DNA of 64,000 nucleotides, from assembly GCA_002437725.1 (NCBI GenBank), contig DJRF01000010.1, forward strand, positions 168,960 through 232,959, given 5' to 3'. Both the position numbers and the translations under genes were made by a program. This DNA is from Treponema sp. UBA6367 (GTDB lineage Bacteria; Spirochaetota; Spirochaetia; Treponematales; Treponemataceae). The notes under the pieces are model-generated. The model saw only the letters and a program-made list of their open reading frames with translations, was not told the origin of the DNA and ran no database searches. Of the stretch, positions 1-7,418 are shown one piece after another; position 1 is the stretch's first letter; every line of letters begins with the position of its first letter.

Positions 1-57
1 TTGTAAATTCGCTTGCGCTTTTGTTCTTTTTTCTAGAAAACTAGACTTTCAATCTAA
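1..57 (-). repeat. R2 repeat, partial copy at window edge
   Basis: Read on the minus strand, this begins with an arm like ATTGAAAGTCTAGTTTTC and continues with AAAAGAACAAAAGCGCAAGC, matching the left half of the longer R2 copy at 47411-47614. The element runs off the left edge, so its other arm is not visible. It lies directly upstream of cdd. Confidence 0.55.
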
Positions 58-81
58 TTAATAATAAAAGTGAGGTTGCGT

Positions 82-489
82 ATGGAAAATTCAGAATCAA
101 TTCTTATTCAAAAAGCGATGGAAATGCTGAAAGTTTCGTACGCACCGTATTCGCGCTTTTTTGTTGGAGCAGCATTGCTTTCAAAAAGCGGAAAAATTTA
201 TGGCGGCTGCAACATTGAAAATTCTGCGTATGGACCTAGCAACTGCGCTGAAAGGACTGCAATCTTTAAGGCTGTAAGCGAAGGCGAAAAAGATTTTGAG
301 GCAATCTGCATTGTTGGCGGAAAAAACGGCAAAGTTGAAGATTTTTGTCCGCCGTGCGGAGTCTGCCGCCAGGTTTTGCGTGAATTCTGCGAGCCGGATT
401 TTAAGATTATTTTGGCAAAGTCACTTACTGAATATAAAATTTTCACATTGGCGGAACTCTTGCCAGAAAGTTTTTCGCTTTCAAAATGA
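82..489 (+). CDS. cdd: Cytidine deaminase
   Basis: Predicted cytosolic zinc enzyme of pyrimidine salvage that deaminates cytidine and deoxycytidine to uridine and deoxyuridine. The 135-residue protein has the usual length of the small homotetrameric class. The zinc and catalytic signature CAE is at about residues 55-57, and the second zinc motif PCGVC is at about 91-95, giving the expected three cysteines and one glutamate. An in-frame GTG lies 12 bases upstream at 70, but GAGG at 72-75 is correctly spaced for the ATG at 82, so that start is preferred. It stands alone, convergent with the aldolase gene, and shares a bidirectional terminator with it. Confidence 0.93.
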   Translation: MENSESILIQKAMEMLKVSYAPYSRFFVGAALLSKSGKIYGGCNIENSAYGPSNCAERTAIFKAVSEGEKDFEAICIVGGKNGKVEDFCPPCGVCRQVLREFCEPDFKIILAKSLTEYKIFTLAELLPESFSLSK

Positions 490-528
490 TTGATTAGTCA
501 AAACTTCGAGCTTTTTATAAATGTAAAA
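490..528 (+). repeat. R2 repeat, solo arm fragment
   Basis: Directly after the cdd stop codon is TTAGTCAAAACTTCGAGC followed by TTTTTATAAATGT. This resembles the left arm of the R2 element at 57435 (TTAGTCCGAACTTCGAG). No matching right arm is seen. Confidence 0.4.
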
Positions 529-530
529 AA

Positions 531-573
531 AAATCCCGCCATAACAGAAAAAACTTCCGTTTCGGCGGGATTT
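531..573. terminator. Bidirectional intrinsic terminator between cdd and fba
   Basis: AAATCCCGCC (531-540) pairs perfectly with GGCGGGATTT (564-573) around a 23-base loop. An A run on the left and a T run on the right let it act for both convergent genes. Confidence 0.85.
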
Positions 574-599
574 TTGAAAATTGTCAGTTTTTCAAGCGG

Positions 600-1466
600 T
601 TAAGCCTGACCTGCAGAGCCGAATGCCTTGCAAAGGTCAATTACTTTTGCTGTGATTGCATCGAAGCCTGGTTTTAAAAGTTTGCGAGGATCGTATCCTT
701 TTCCTTCCTTGTCTTTTCCTGCTTCAATGTATTTGCGTGTAGCAGCTGCGAATTCAAGCTGAAGCTCTGTGTTGATGTTTACTTTTGAAACACCAAGAGT
801 TACAGCTTTGTGAACCTGGTCAAAAGGAATTCCTGAGCCACCGTGAAGTACAAGAGGTTTTCCGTCTACAGCATTATTGATTTCGCCAAGCCGGTCAAAA
901 TTCAATCCTGCCCAGTTAGCTGGGTAAACGCCGTGGATGTTACCGATTCCGGCAGCAAGGAAGTCAACTCCAAGAGCAGCGATTTTCTTGCATTCTTCTG
1001 GATCAGCAAGCTCTCCGTTAGAAGCGACACCGTCTTCTACACCGCCGATTCCGCCAACTTCACATTCAACAGACATTCCCTTTGCGTGCGCAAGCTCAAT
1101 GATTTCCTTTGATTTTGCAACGTTTTCGTCAAAATCAAAGTGTGAGCCGTCAAACATTACAGAAGTGAATCCGGCTTCAATAACTTTTTTTGCGCCCTCG
1201 TAAGTACCATGGTCAAGGTGAAGGGCTACAGGAACTGTGATTCCCATTGATTCGTAAAGATCTTTTACAAGATTTACAACTGTCTTGTATCCGCCCATGT
1301 ATTTTGCCGCGCCTTCAGAAACCTGAATTATAGCAGGTGATTTTGCTTCCTGAATACCAGCAAGAATGGATTTTGTCCACTCAAGGTTATTTGTGTTGAA
1401 TGCAGGAATTGCGTAGTGACCAGCGTGAGCTTTTTTTACCATTTCTACTGCTGAAACCAATGCCAT
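600..1466 (-). CDS. fba: Fructose-bisphosphate aldolase, class II
   Basis: Zinc-dependent glycolytic and gluconeogenic enzyme cleaving fructose 1,6-bisphosphate to DHAP and glyceraldehyde 3-phosphate. The 288-residue protein shows HLDHG at about 83-87 (catalytic Asp and zinc His), FDGSHFDF, the GNIHGVY segment with a zinc His, the phosphate-binding LHGGSGIP, and VNINTEL near the C-terminus. Related class II enzymes act on tagatose bisphosphate, but the central-metabolism role is the simplest reading. The frame stays open 51 bases further upstream, but GGAGGTCA at 1471-1478 (minus strand) sets the start at 1466, and MALVSAVEM is a normal N-terminus. Monocistronic by context. Confidence 0.93.
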   Translation of the reverse strand: MALVSAVEMVKKAHAGHYAIPAFNTNNLEWTKSILAGIQEAKSPAIIQVSEGAAKYMGGYKTVVNLVKDLYESMGITVPVALHLDHGTYEGAKKVIEAGFTSVMFDGSHFDFDENVAKSKEIIELAHAKGMSVECEVGGIGGVEDGVASNGELADPEECKKIAALGVDFLAAGIGNIHGVYPANWAGLNFDRLGEINNAVDGKPLVLHGGSGIPFDQVHKAVTLGVSKVNINTELQLEFAAATRKYIEAGKDKEGKGYDPRKLLKPGFDAITAKVIDLCKAFGSAGQA

Positions 1467-1557
1467 TTTATGACCTCCAAAAATATTTCGATAATCGTGC
1501 GACTCATGGCCTTGCACAATTTTTTTTTCTGAAATTCTAAAAGATTTTCAGATTTGA

Positions 1558-1583
1558 TTTAAGGTTTGTATAAATCTTAAATT
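1558..1583 (-). repeat. R1 repeat, hairpin-1 remnant
   Basis: On the minus strand TTAAGATTTATACAAACCTT closely matches the first hairpin of the R1 element (TTAAGGTTTATACGAACCTT). It points in the direction of fba, about 92 bases before its start. The second R1 hairpin is not clearly present. Confidence 0.5.
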
Positions 1584-1610
1584 TAACTCTTATCTATAAT
1601 AATTCAAATT

Positions 1611-1632
1611 AAGTTGAATGTCGAGTTTTAAA
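1611..1632 (+). repeat. R2 repeat, solo arm fragment
   Basis: AAGTTGAATGTCGAGTTTTA resembles the left arm of the R2 copy at 47411 (AGGTTGAAAATCGAGTTTTT). No partner arm is seen nearby. Confidence 0.35.
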
Positions 1633-1668
1633 ATATAACAAATTGATGTATTTGACCGCTTAAACAAT

Positions 1669-1697
1669 TTGACAAACTATTGTTGTGTAAATATAAT
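1669..1697 (+). promoter_or_regulatory. Sigma-70 promoter of flaA pair
   Basis: TTGACA (1669-1674) and TATAAT (1692-1697) are separated by exactly 17 bases, a perfect consensus promoter. The start site would be near 1704, leaving a leader of about 80 bases that contains the hairpin at 1741-1762. Confidence 0.85.
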
Positions 1698-1740
1698 TGT
1701 AATAATTATTTTTGCATTTGTTCCGATAATGAATAAGAGG

Positions 1741-1762
1741 CATTCCGCCTGATGTCGGAATG
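1741..1762 (+). promoter_or_regulatory. Leader hairpin of flaA mRNA
   Basis: CATTCCG (1741-1747) pairs perfectly with CGGAATG (1756-1762) over an 8-base loop. It lies between the promoter and the AAGGAG ribosome site. It lacks a T run, so an mRNA-stabilising or regulatory role is more likely than termination. Confidence 0.55.
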
Positions 1763-1786
1763 TAATATGTATATAAGGAGTTTTAC

Positions 1787-2533
1787 ATGAAAAAGGGCTT
1801 GAAAGTCTTTGTAAATCTAGCTCTTCTTTTTGTTCTTTGTATTCCGGCATTTAGCCAGCCAAGTTCAAAAAGTCAAGAGACATTTTTGATTGATAATTTT
1901 GATTCCGAAACGGAATGGTCTTGGACAGTAAATGCTAGCCGTTTTGTTGCTGAAGGTTATCCAAAAATTAGTTATTTTGATGGCATACCAAATTCATTAA
2001 AGGTTCTAACAAAATCTGATGTTGAACCAAAAGTTTTAGGCGTAAAGGTTGCTTTTAATAGAAAAGGTGATAACTGGATGGAGATTTTTCCTGTAAAAGA
2101 CGGAAAAAACTATGAAATCCCTCTTATTGGAAGCGTTCAGCAAATTGACTTTTGGGCTTGGGGCGCAAATTATCTTTACTATCTAGAAGTTCTCGTTCGC
2201 GACGCAGATGGTCGTGTTCACGTGCTTCCTGCAGGAAACATGAGATTCAATGGTTGGAAAAATATGATTGTTTCTATTCCTGGTTGGATAAACCAACATT
2301 CAAGGCTTCGCTCCGGTCCAAAGAATCTTTCTTTTGTAGGATTTAGAGTTCGTTCAGATTCAGCAGAATTTGTTGACGATTTTACAATCTATTTTGACAA
2401 CGTAAAGTATATGACAAATTCTCTTTCTTACATTTATGACGGTTATGAATTAAAGGATTCTGATTTTAGCAATGCTGAACAGGGATCTGCGGCTGGAAAA
2501 ACCAGTGATTCTTCGTCTTCGGAGGCTAAATAA
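1787..2533 (+). CDS. flaA: Periplasmic flagellar filament outer-layer (sheath) protein, FlaA family
   Basis: FlaA proteins coat the FlaB core of spirochaete periplasmic flagella. The 248-residue protein has a signal peptide of about 23 residues (MKKGLKVFVNLALLFVLC, cut near AFS-Q). It then shows the FlaA pattern: a short aromatic segment FDSETEWSW, a beta-rich jelly-roll-like body with LGVKVAF, IDFWAWG and FNGWKNM, and YFDNVKYMT near the end. A Ser/Lys-rich tail follows. A strong promoter and AAGGAG site precede it. It overlaps the next FlaA paralogue by one base (TAATG), so the two are translationally coupled. I recall an adjacent flaA pair in T. pallidum (TP0664/TP0663). Confidence 0.88.
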   Translation: MKKGLKVFVNLALLFVLCIPAFSQPSSKSQETFLIDNFDSETEWSWTVNASRFVAEGYPKISYFDGIPNSLKVLTKSDVEPKVLGVKVAFNRKGDNWMEIFPVKDGKNYEIPLIGSVQQIDFWAWGANYLYYLEVLVRDADGRVHVLPAGNMRFNGWKNMIVSIPGWINQHSRLRSGPKNLSFVGFRVRSDSAEFVDDFTIYFDNVKYMTNSLSYIYDGYELKDSDFSNAEQGSAAGKTSDSSSSEAK

Positions 2534-3252
2534 TGAAAAAATACTTTGCTATTGCTTTGGTTGCTCTTTCAGCCGCTTGCATTTTTGCACAGAACAGTAT
2601 TGTTGAAGAACCTAATCCTGAAGTTGTAGGAAATGATTCTGCAATGCAGGCTCTAACAGAAAATTCCTTAGACAAATTTGAAAGAGAAGGCTCTTGGAAC
2701 GTACATATGTCTCCAGACTATGGTGTAATTTCTGCAAGAACTTTTGATGGAAATCCTGCAATGAAAGAGATGCTTCCAGAAGATGTTGAAGCTGGTGTTG
2801 AGGATAAAAAAGTTCTTGGTGTAAAAGTAGAATTCTTTAAAAGAGGGGTAAACTCTTTTTATATTACTGCACAGCGTCCTCTTGCAATTGAAGGAATTAC
2901 AAAAACAATTTCTCTTTGGGTTTGCGGACGGAATCAAGATCATGACCTTTATGTTCTTGTAGAAGATTATTTTGGACGAAACTATGAACTTTACATGGGT
3001 TCTTTAGGTTTTAGCGGCTGGAAAAAGTTGACAGCTGTTGTTCCTCCTAGTCCTGATGGAGAACACGGAATTGTCCAGAAAAGCGCTTACTATGGAGACA
3101 AGCCTGGTCTTCGTGTAATTGGTTTTAGAGTTGATTGCAATCCTATGCTCGCTCGTGGAACTTATTATATGTATGTTGACGATTTGCGTTGTGTTACTGA
3201 TGTTTACGATTACATTAACCGCGATTCTGATGATATGGCAGACAACTGGTAA
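2533..3252 (+). CDS. Second FlaA-family flagellar sheath protein
   Basis: A 239-residue paralogue of the upstream FlaA, with signal peptide MKKYFAIALVALSAACIFA. Family features are the FEREGSWNVHMS segment, LGVKVEF, ISLWVCGRN, FSGWKKL and a YVDDLRCVTD motif near the C-terminus, matching the neighbour block for block. The start ATG shares a base with the upstream stop and GGAG sits just before it in the flaA 3' end. A terminator follows at 3281. LSAAC is only a poor lipobox, so export to the periplasm is favoured over lipidation. How the two FlaA subunits divide the sheath cannot be told from sequence. Confidence 0.85.
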   Translation: MKKYFAIALVALSAACIFAQNSIVEEPNPEVVGNDSAMQALTENSLDKFEREGSWNVHMSPDYGVISARTFDGNPAMKEMLPEDVEAGVEDKKVLGVKVEFFKRGVNSFYITAQRPLAIEGITKTISLWVCGRNQDHDLYVLVEDYFGRNYELYMGSLGFSGWKKLTAVVPPSPDGEHGIVQKSAYYGDKPGLRVIGFRVDCNPMLARGTYYMYVDDLRCVTDVYDYINRDSDDMADNW

Positions 3253-3280
3253 TTTTTAATAAGTATAATCTATAATTAAG

Positions 3281-3319
3281 AGCCGTCTTTTAGTTTTTGC
3301 TATTAAGGCGGCTTTTTTA
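3281..3319 (+). terminator. Intrinsic terminator of the flaA operon
   Basis: AGCCGTCTT (3281-3289) pairs with AAGGCGGCT (3305-3313), with one G-U pair, and TTTTTT follows at once. It overlaps the 3' end of the minus-strand gene ending at 3317. Confidence 0.85.
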
Positions 3320-4036
3320 TTTACATAATGTATACACTTTTGCGTTTCCTTTCTTTTTGCGGTTTTCAATAATATTCATCTTTGCAAAAAGCCAAATCAT
3401 AATTCCTGCTTCTTTTGATTCTTTTAAACCAATTTCATTTTTTATGGCGTTTTGAACATCTTTTACAGTAAAATTTTGAGGAATGTCTTTTGGAAGAAAA
3501 TTTAAATAGTCGTTTGCCTGTGAAAAAGTTTGTGTTGAAATTATTTCCTTTAATATTTTATCTGTTTTTATCCAATTTTTTTTGAATCTTCTTCTTTTGT
3601 TTTCTGATTGGACATTTTCTTTTGTTCTTATTCTTTCTTCAATTGCTTTCACCATTAAAACTTCTAGGCAAAAGTTTTTTTCTAAAAGAATGGGATAAAT
3701 TCCTGTTAATTGTTTAAAAATTGAATAAAGACTTTCTTTTTTTGGACTTTTTCGTTTGTAGAGTATTTCGCCTTTTTCGTCTTTTAGCAAAATGTATTTT
3801 TCAATGACTAAAGGAAAAACTGCTTTTATAGGCATCGAGTTTTCTAAAGTATCTTTTATTTTTGGAAGTAGTTTTGAAAGATTTCGAGTTTGAATTTCAA
3901 TTACAGAGTTGTTTTTTGTAACAATGTCGTATATGTAGCCATTTAAATTTACTTCTGTATTTGAACCTTCTTCCAAGGAATACATTTTTTTTAAAGTTTT
4001 ATGCATTGAACTTTCGTTGAAAGTGTTTATTCCCAT
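3317..4036 (-). CDS. Conserved spirochaetal protein with possible nuclease-like core
   Basis: I do not recognise a named function, although I recall similar hypothetical proteins (MGINTFNESS..) in treponemes. The 239-residue protein has no signal peptide or membrane segment. Residues about 28-52 read VNLNGYIYDIVTKNNSVIEIQ: an Asp on one strand and E-x-Q on the next, the spacing of a PD-(D/E)xK nuclease core with Gln in place of Lys. Basic stretches (KRKSPKKE, KNKRRRFKKN-like) and a C-terminal half rich in short helices could bind nucleic acid. It is divergent from mraZ, with its start 144 bases away, and stands alone. The nuclease reading is inference only. Confidence 0.6.
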   Translation of the reverse strand: MGINTFNESSMHKTLKKMYSLEEGSNTEVNLNGYIYDIVTKNNSVIEIQTRNLSKLLPKIKDTLENSMPIKAVFPLVIEKYILLKDEKGEILYKRKSPKKESLYSIFKQLTGIYPILLEKNFCLEVLMVKAIEERIRTKENVQSENKRRRFKKNWIKTDKILKEIISTQTFSQANDYLNFLPKDIPQNFTVKDVQNAIKNEIGLKESKEAGIMIWLFAKMNIIENRKKKGNAKVYTLCK

Positions 4037-4113
4037 ATATAGCGTACCTATACAACTATGTGCATTTTTTTTAGTTTAAAAAAAATTTTTATTATTTTCG
4101 GTATTATTTTGTG

Positions 4114-4141
4114 TTGACTTTAGGAATTTTTTGTATAAAAT
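4114..4141 (+). promoter_or_regulatory. Promoter of the mraZ / division cluster
   Basis: TTGACT (4114-4119) and TAAAAT (4136-4141) are 16 bases apart. Transcription would start near 4148, immediately before the MraZ boxes. Confidence 0.65.
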
Positions 4142-4150
4142 AATAAATAA

Positions 4151-4185
4151 GTGGGAAAAAGTGGTAAATTGTGGTAGGTAGTGGA
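4151..4185 (+). promoter_or_regulatory. MraZ operator: four GTGG boxes at 10-bp spacing
   Basis: GTGGG, GTGGT, GTGGT and GTGGA begin at 4151, 4161, 4171 and 4181, each separated by 5 bases. MraZ is known to bind arrays of (G)TGGG-like repeats upstream of its own gene and repress the division cluster. The fourth box contains the GTG start codon of mraZ. Bound MraZ would cover the transcription start and the ribosome site. Confidence 0.8.
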
Positions 4186-4630
4186 ATTGAATTTGCTTAC
4201 GGGTGAGTATAAAAATACTTTGGACGAAAAAGGAAGAATTTTATTTCCTTCTAAACTTCGTTCAGCAATTGCAGGAAATACTCTTGTCTGCACCCAGGCA
4301 ATGGATCATTGTCTATGGCTTTTTACAGTTGAAGAATGGGAAAAGCTTTCTTCAAAACTTATGGAAAGTTCTTCTCCTTTTAACGAACGCAATAGGCTTG
4401 TTTTAAGAAGATTTATTGCGCCCGCCCAGGAAATTGAATTTGACAAGTCTGGTCGCATTTCAATTCCTCAAAGTCTTCGCGAGTATGCGACTCTTTCAAA
4501 AGATTGTGTGCTGCTTGGAGTTAATAAATATGTAGAATTGTGGGATTTGGATGCCTATAAGTCTTATTTAACTCAAACAGAAGATTCTTTCCGCAGTGCT
4601 GCTGAAGAACTGAACGGAATAAATTTTTAA
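4181..4630 (+). CDS. mraZ: MraZ, transcriptional regulator of the division cluster
   Basis: Small DNA-binding protein of the AbrB/SpoVT fold that autorepresses the dcw cluster. At 149 residues it matches the family length, with two repeats. The first is at about 6-50 (GEYKNTLDEKGRILFPSKLR) and the second at about 80-125 (AQEIEFDKSGRISIPQSLREYA); the D-x-x-G-R-I-x-x-P core of each is visible. The start is GTG at 4181, giving MELNLLTGEYKNTLD. The ribosome site is weak (GGTAGG overlapping the operator), so repression could act on both transcription and translation. First gene of the cluster. Confidence 0.93.
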   Translation: MELNLLTGEYKNTLDEKGRILFPSKLRSAIAGNTLVCTQAMDHCLWLFTVEEWEKLSSKLMESSSPFNERNRLVLRRFIAPAQEIEFDKSGRISIPQSLREYATLSKDCVLLGVNKYVELWDLDAYKSYLTQTEDSFRSAAEELNGINF

Positions 4631-4651
4631 AACGTAAGGGTGGGAAATTAC

Positions 4652-5641
4652 GTGGAAATAATTCATACTCCAGTTTTGCTGGAACCTTGTCTTCAATATC
4701 TTAGTCCTCTGGGAGAAAAGTATGAAAATTCCGCATGGATGGTTGATTGTACCTTGGGAGAAGGCGGCCATTCAGAAGCTTTTCTTTTAAAATTTCCTAC
4801 TCTAAATATTATTGGTATCGATGCAGATTCTGTTATTCAAAGCAGGGCAAAGGAACGTCTTGCAAGATTTGGAGACAGAATGCATTTTTATAACGGCTGG
4901 TTTAATGATTTTCATGAAAACTATCCAAATGAATATCCGAAACCAGATCTGATTCTTTTTGATCTGGGGATTTCGGTATTTCATTATGAACGTTCTGGCA
5001 GAGGTTTTTCTTTTAGATATGATGAGCCTTTGGATATGAGGCTAGATCCAAAATCCGAAAATGAGTCTGCTTGCGATATTGTAAATAATATGAGCGAAGC
5101 TGAACTTGCAAATCTTATCTATCTTTATGGAGAAGAAAAACTTAGCCGCCGTATTGCTCGCGGAATTGTGGAAGCAAGGCACTTCGGAAAGATTGTTTCG
5201 TCAAAGGCTCTTGCAGATATAATTTATTCTGTTGTTCCTGCAAGTTATAGGCATGGACCAATACATCCTGCTACAAGAACTTTTCAAGCTCTTAGAATTG
5301 CTGTAAACAGTGAGCTTAGGCATATTCCTAAGGCAATTCATAATGCATTTAACAATCTTAATGCGGGCGGAAAACTTGGCGTAATTACATTTCATTCGCT
5401 TGAGGATAGAATTGTAAAAACGTATTTTAAAAATCTTTCTAAGCAGTGCGTTTGTCCGCCAGAAGTTGCTGTTTGCAGATGTGGCGGAAAACCTTGCGCA
5501 GAACTTTTAACAAGAAAACCTATTGGTCCTACACAAGAGGAATGTGAGCAGAATTCTCCATCAAGAAGCGCAAAGCTTAGGGTTGTAAAAAAATTGCAAA
5601 ATGCAAGTGAGTATCGTCTTTTGGGAGTAGAGGGATTTTAA
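4652..5641 (+). CDS. rsmH: 16S rRNA (cytosine1402-N4)-methyltransferase
   Basis: RsmH (MraW) methylates N4 of C1402 in the decoding centre of 16S rRNA using S-adenosylmethionine. The protein begins EIIHTPVLLEPCLQYL, shows the SAM motif DCTLGEGGHS, the acidic IGIDAD loop, DLILFDLGIS, the family signature SGRGFSFRYDEPLDMRLD, and FHSLEDRIVK near the C-terminus. An earlier in-frame GTG at 4640 is possible, but GGTGGG at 4640-4645 is well placed for GTG 4652, and family members start close to the HTPVLL motif. It sits just after mraZ and overlaps ftsL by one base. Confidence 0.92.
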   Translation: MEIIHTPVLLEPCLQYLSPLGEKYENSAWMVDCTLGEGGHSEAFLLKFPTLNIIGIDADSVIQSRAKERLARFGDRMHFYNGWFNDFHENYPNEYPKPDLILFDLGISVFHYERSGRGFSFRYDEPLDMRLDPKSENESACDIVNNMSEAELANLIYLYGEEKLSRRIARGIVEARHFGKIVSSKALADIIYSVVPASYRHGPIHPATRTFQALRIAVNSELRHIPKAIHNAFNNLNAGGKLGVITFHSLEDRIVKTYFKNLSKQCVCPPEVAVCRCGGKPCAELLTRKPIGPTQEECEQNSPSRSAKLRVVKKLQNASEYRLLGVEGF

Positions 5642-5943
5642 TGAAAGGAAAGAATAAAGAAATATTTTCTAAAATAAGCTTGTGCGTGCTTGCATTTCTT
5701 ATTCCAGTTTTGCTTTTGGCTTACGGTGTTCAAGTTAGGCGATATTCTGAACTTTCGCGAGAAATTTCAGAATTAGAAACAAAACAGAAACGCTTGGTCG
5801 AACAGAATAAAAAACTTATAAGCGATATAAGCCTGCTTTCTAGCACAGACAGAATTGAAAATATGGCAGAAAATGAATTAGGTATGCATAAAGCCGAATC
5901 TGAAGATATTGTGCGCGTTGAAATTCCTGGAGAGAAAAAATGA
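5641..5943 (+). CDS. ftsL: FtsL-like division protein (septum-forming bitopic protein)
   Basis: The 100-residue protein has a short basic N-terminus, one membrane helix at about 12-30 (ISLCVLAFLIPVLLLAYGV) and a coiled coil at about 35-75 (SELSREISELETKQKRLVEQ). This is the FtsL/DivIC architecture. FtsL forms the FtsQLB complex that activates septal wall synthesis. Identification relies on topology and on position after rsmH, where ftsL normally lies, because the family has little sequence conservation. The ATG overlaps the rsmH stop, and its own end overlaps murF by four bases (ATGA), so translation is coupled on both sides. Confidence 0.75.
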   Translation: MKGKNKEIFSKISLCVLAFLIPVLLLAYGVQVRRYSELSREISELETKQKRLVEQNKKLISDISLLSSTDRIENMAENELGMHKAESEDIVRVEIPGEKK

Positions 5944-7418
5944 TAGAAAAAACTGAAAATCAAAACTCTTTGCTAAGTTTAAAAGAACTTGTTTCTGCCG
6001 TTTGCGGCGTCTTTGTAGGTTTTGCAAAAAGCGAAAAAGAATTTTATTTTTCCTCTGTTTGCACTGACAGCCGAAATGTTGTAAAAGGTTCTCTTTTTGT
6101 TCCTCTTATTGGGCAAAATCAGGATGGACACAAATATATTCCCCAGTCAATTGAAAAAGGGGCAACCGTTGTTTTTGTAAAAAAATCTGTATACGATTCA
6201 AATTCTGAAAAGTACATGAATCTTGCTGCAGAGTATACTAATGTTGCATTTATTGTTGTTGCAAATACTCTTTACGCTTTGCAAGATGCTGCAATGGCTT
6301 ATGTGGCAAAATTTCCAAATCTTATAAAAGTTGCAATTACAGGCTCTAGCGGAAAAACTACAACTAAGGAAATGGTTGTAGCCGTGCTAAAGCAAAAGTA
6401 CAACGTTGTTTATACGCAAGGAAATTTTAATTCTGAAACAGGGCTTCCTCTTTCTGTTTTTAATATAAGAAAAGAACATGAAGCTGGCGTTTTTGAAATG
6501 GGCATGAATCGCAAAAACGAGATTGCAGAAATTGCTGCAGTTTTAAAGCCAGAGTATGCTCTTGTTACAAATATTGGAACCGCTCACATTGGAATTTTGG
6601 GAAGCCGGAAAAATATTGCAATTGAAAAAAGAAAAATTTTTAAATATATTTCTGAAAGTGGAATAGCCTTTGTTCCTTCGGATGATGAGTTTTCAGATTT
6701 TTTAACAGAAAATGTAAAAGGAAAAGTTGTATTTTATGGCGAAAATGTTCCAGAAAGCATAAGCGGCGCTTCTTTTATTTGTGACAAAGGTCTTAATGGA
6801 ACTGAATTTAGTCTTGACGGTTGTAAAATAAATTTAAAAACTCCAGGTCTTTATAATTACAGAAATGCTTTAGGAGCTTGTGCTATAGGAAAAGCTTTAA
6901 AAGTTCCTGTTGAAAAAATTAAATATGCGCTTGAAAATATTGATTCAGTTTTTGGCAGGATGGAAACTGTTCCTTTAATTTTAAAAAATGGTGTAAAAGT
7001 AATACTCTTAAAAGATTGCTATAATGCCAACCCTGATTCAATGAAAAGCGTTTTAGAATTTTGTGCATCCCTAAAAAATGTAGATAATAAAGTTTATGTT
7101 TTGGGCGATATGCTGGAACTCGGAGAAAAGTCTGCTCAAGAGCACAAAAATGCAGTGGTTAGAGCTATTGAGACAAATCCTGCTTTTTTAATTCTTATTG
7201 GAAAAGAAATGAAAAGCGGGTATCAAGTTGCTTTGAATTGCGGCTTTAAGAATGTAAAATACATTCCAGCTTGCAATGAAGAATCAATAGAAGAAGCTGG
7301 ACTGGAAGTTTTGAATCATGCAAAAGAAAATGGATTAGTGCTTATAAAAGCGTCTAGGGGGATTTCGCTTGAACGCATTATAAAAGTTATTGCAAAAACG
7401 GAGAGCCTTAATGAGTAG
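5940..7418 (+). CDS. murF: UDP-N-acetylmuramoyl-tripeptide--D-alanyl-D-alanine ligase
   Basis: Cytosolic ligase adding the D-Ala-D-Ala dipeptide to the UDP-MurNAc-tripeptide, the last soluble peptidoglycan precursor step. At 492 residues it has the three Mur-ligase domains. The N-terminal domain recognises UDP-MurNAc (CTDSRNVVKGSLFVPLIG). The ATPase domain has ITGSSGKTTTKEM at about 139 and TQGNFNSETGLPL. The C-terminal domain has DCYNANPDSMKS and VLGDMLELGE. No murE, murD, murC or murG lies nearby, so the rest of the pathway must be encoded elsewhere. Starts within ftsL and overlaps ftsW by eight bases. Confidence 0.93.
   Translation: MIEKTENQNSLLSLKELVSAVCGVFVGFAKSEKEFYFSSVCTDSRNVVKGSLFVPLIGQNQDGHKYIPQSIEKGATVVFVKKSVYDSNSEKYMNLAAEYTNVAFIVVANTLYALQDAAMAYVAKFPNLIKVAITGSSGKTTTKEMVVAVLKQKYNVVYTQGNFNSETGLPLSVFNIRKEHEAGVFEMGMNRKNEIAEIAAVLKPEYALVTNIGTAHIGILGSRKNIAIEKRKIFKYISESGIAFVPSDDEFSDFLTENVKGKVVFYGENVPESISGASFICDKGLNGTEFSLDGCKINLKTPGLYNYRNALGACAIGKALKVPVEKIKYALENIDSVFGRMETVPLILKNGVKVILLKDCYNANPDSMKSVLEFCASLKNVDNKVYVLGDMLELGEKSAQEHKNAVVRAIETNPAFLILIGKEMKSGYQVALNCGFKNVKYIPACNEESIEEAGLEVLNHAKENGLVLIKASRGISLERIIKVIAKTESLNE

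Larger units (their letters stand above)
1467..1786. other. Divergent intergenic region fba / flaA
   Basis: This 320-base gap holds the fba leader on the minus strand with an R1 hairpin remnant at 1558-1583, an R2 arm at 1611-1632, and the flaA promoter and leader hairpin on the plus strand. I see no extra gene in it. Confidence 0.7.

Noticed and set aside
1499..1515. Second hairpin of R1 upstream of fba
   Set aside because: On the minus strand CAAGGCCATGAGTCGC is faintly similar, but pairing with a partner strand is absent; only hairpin 1 at 1558-1583 is kept.
1467..1517. N-terminal extension of the aldolase
   Set aside because: GGAGGTCA lies inside it and is spaced for the internal ATG; the extra residues do not occur in the family.
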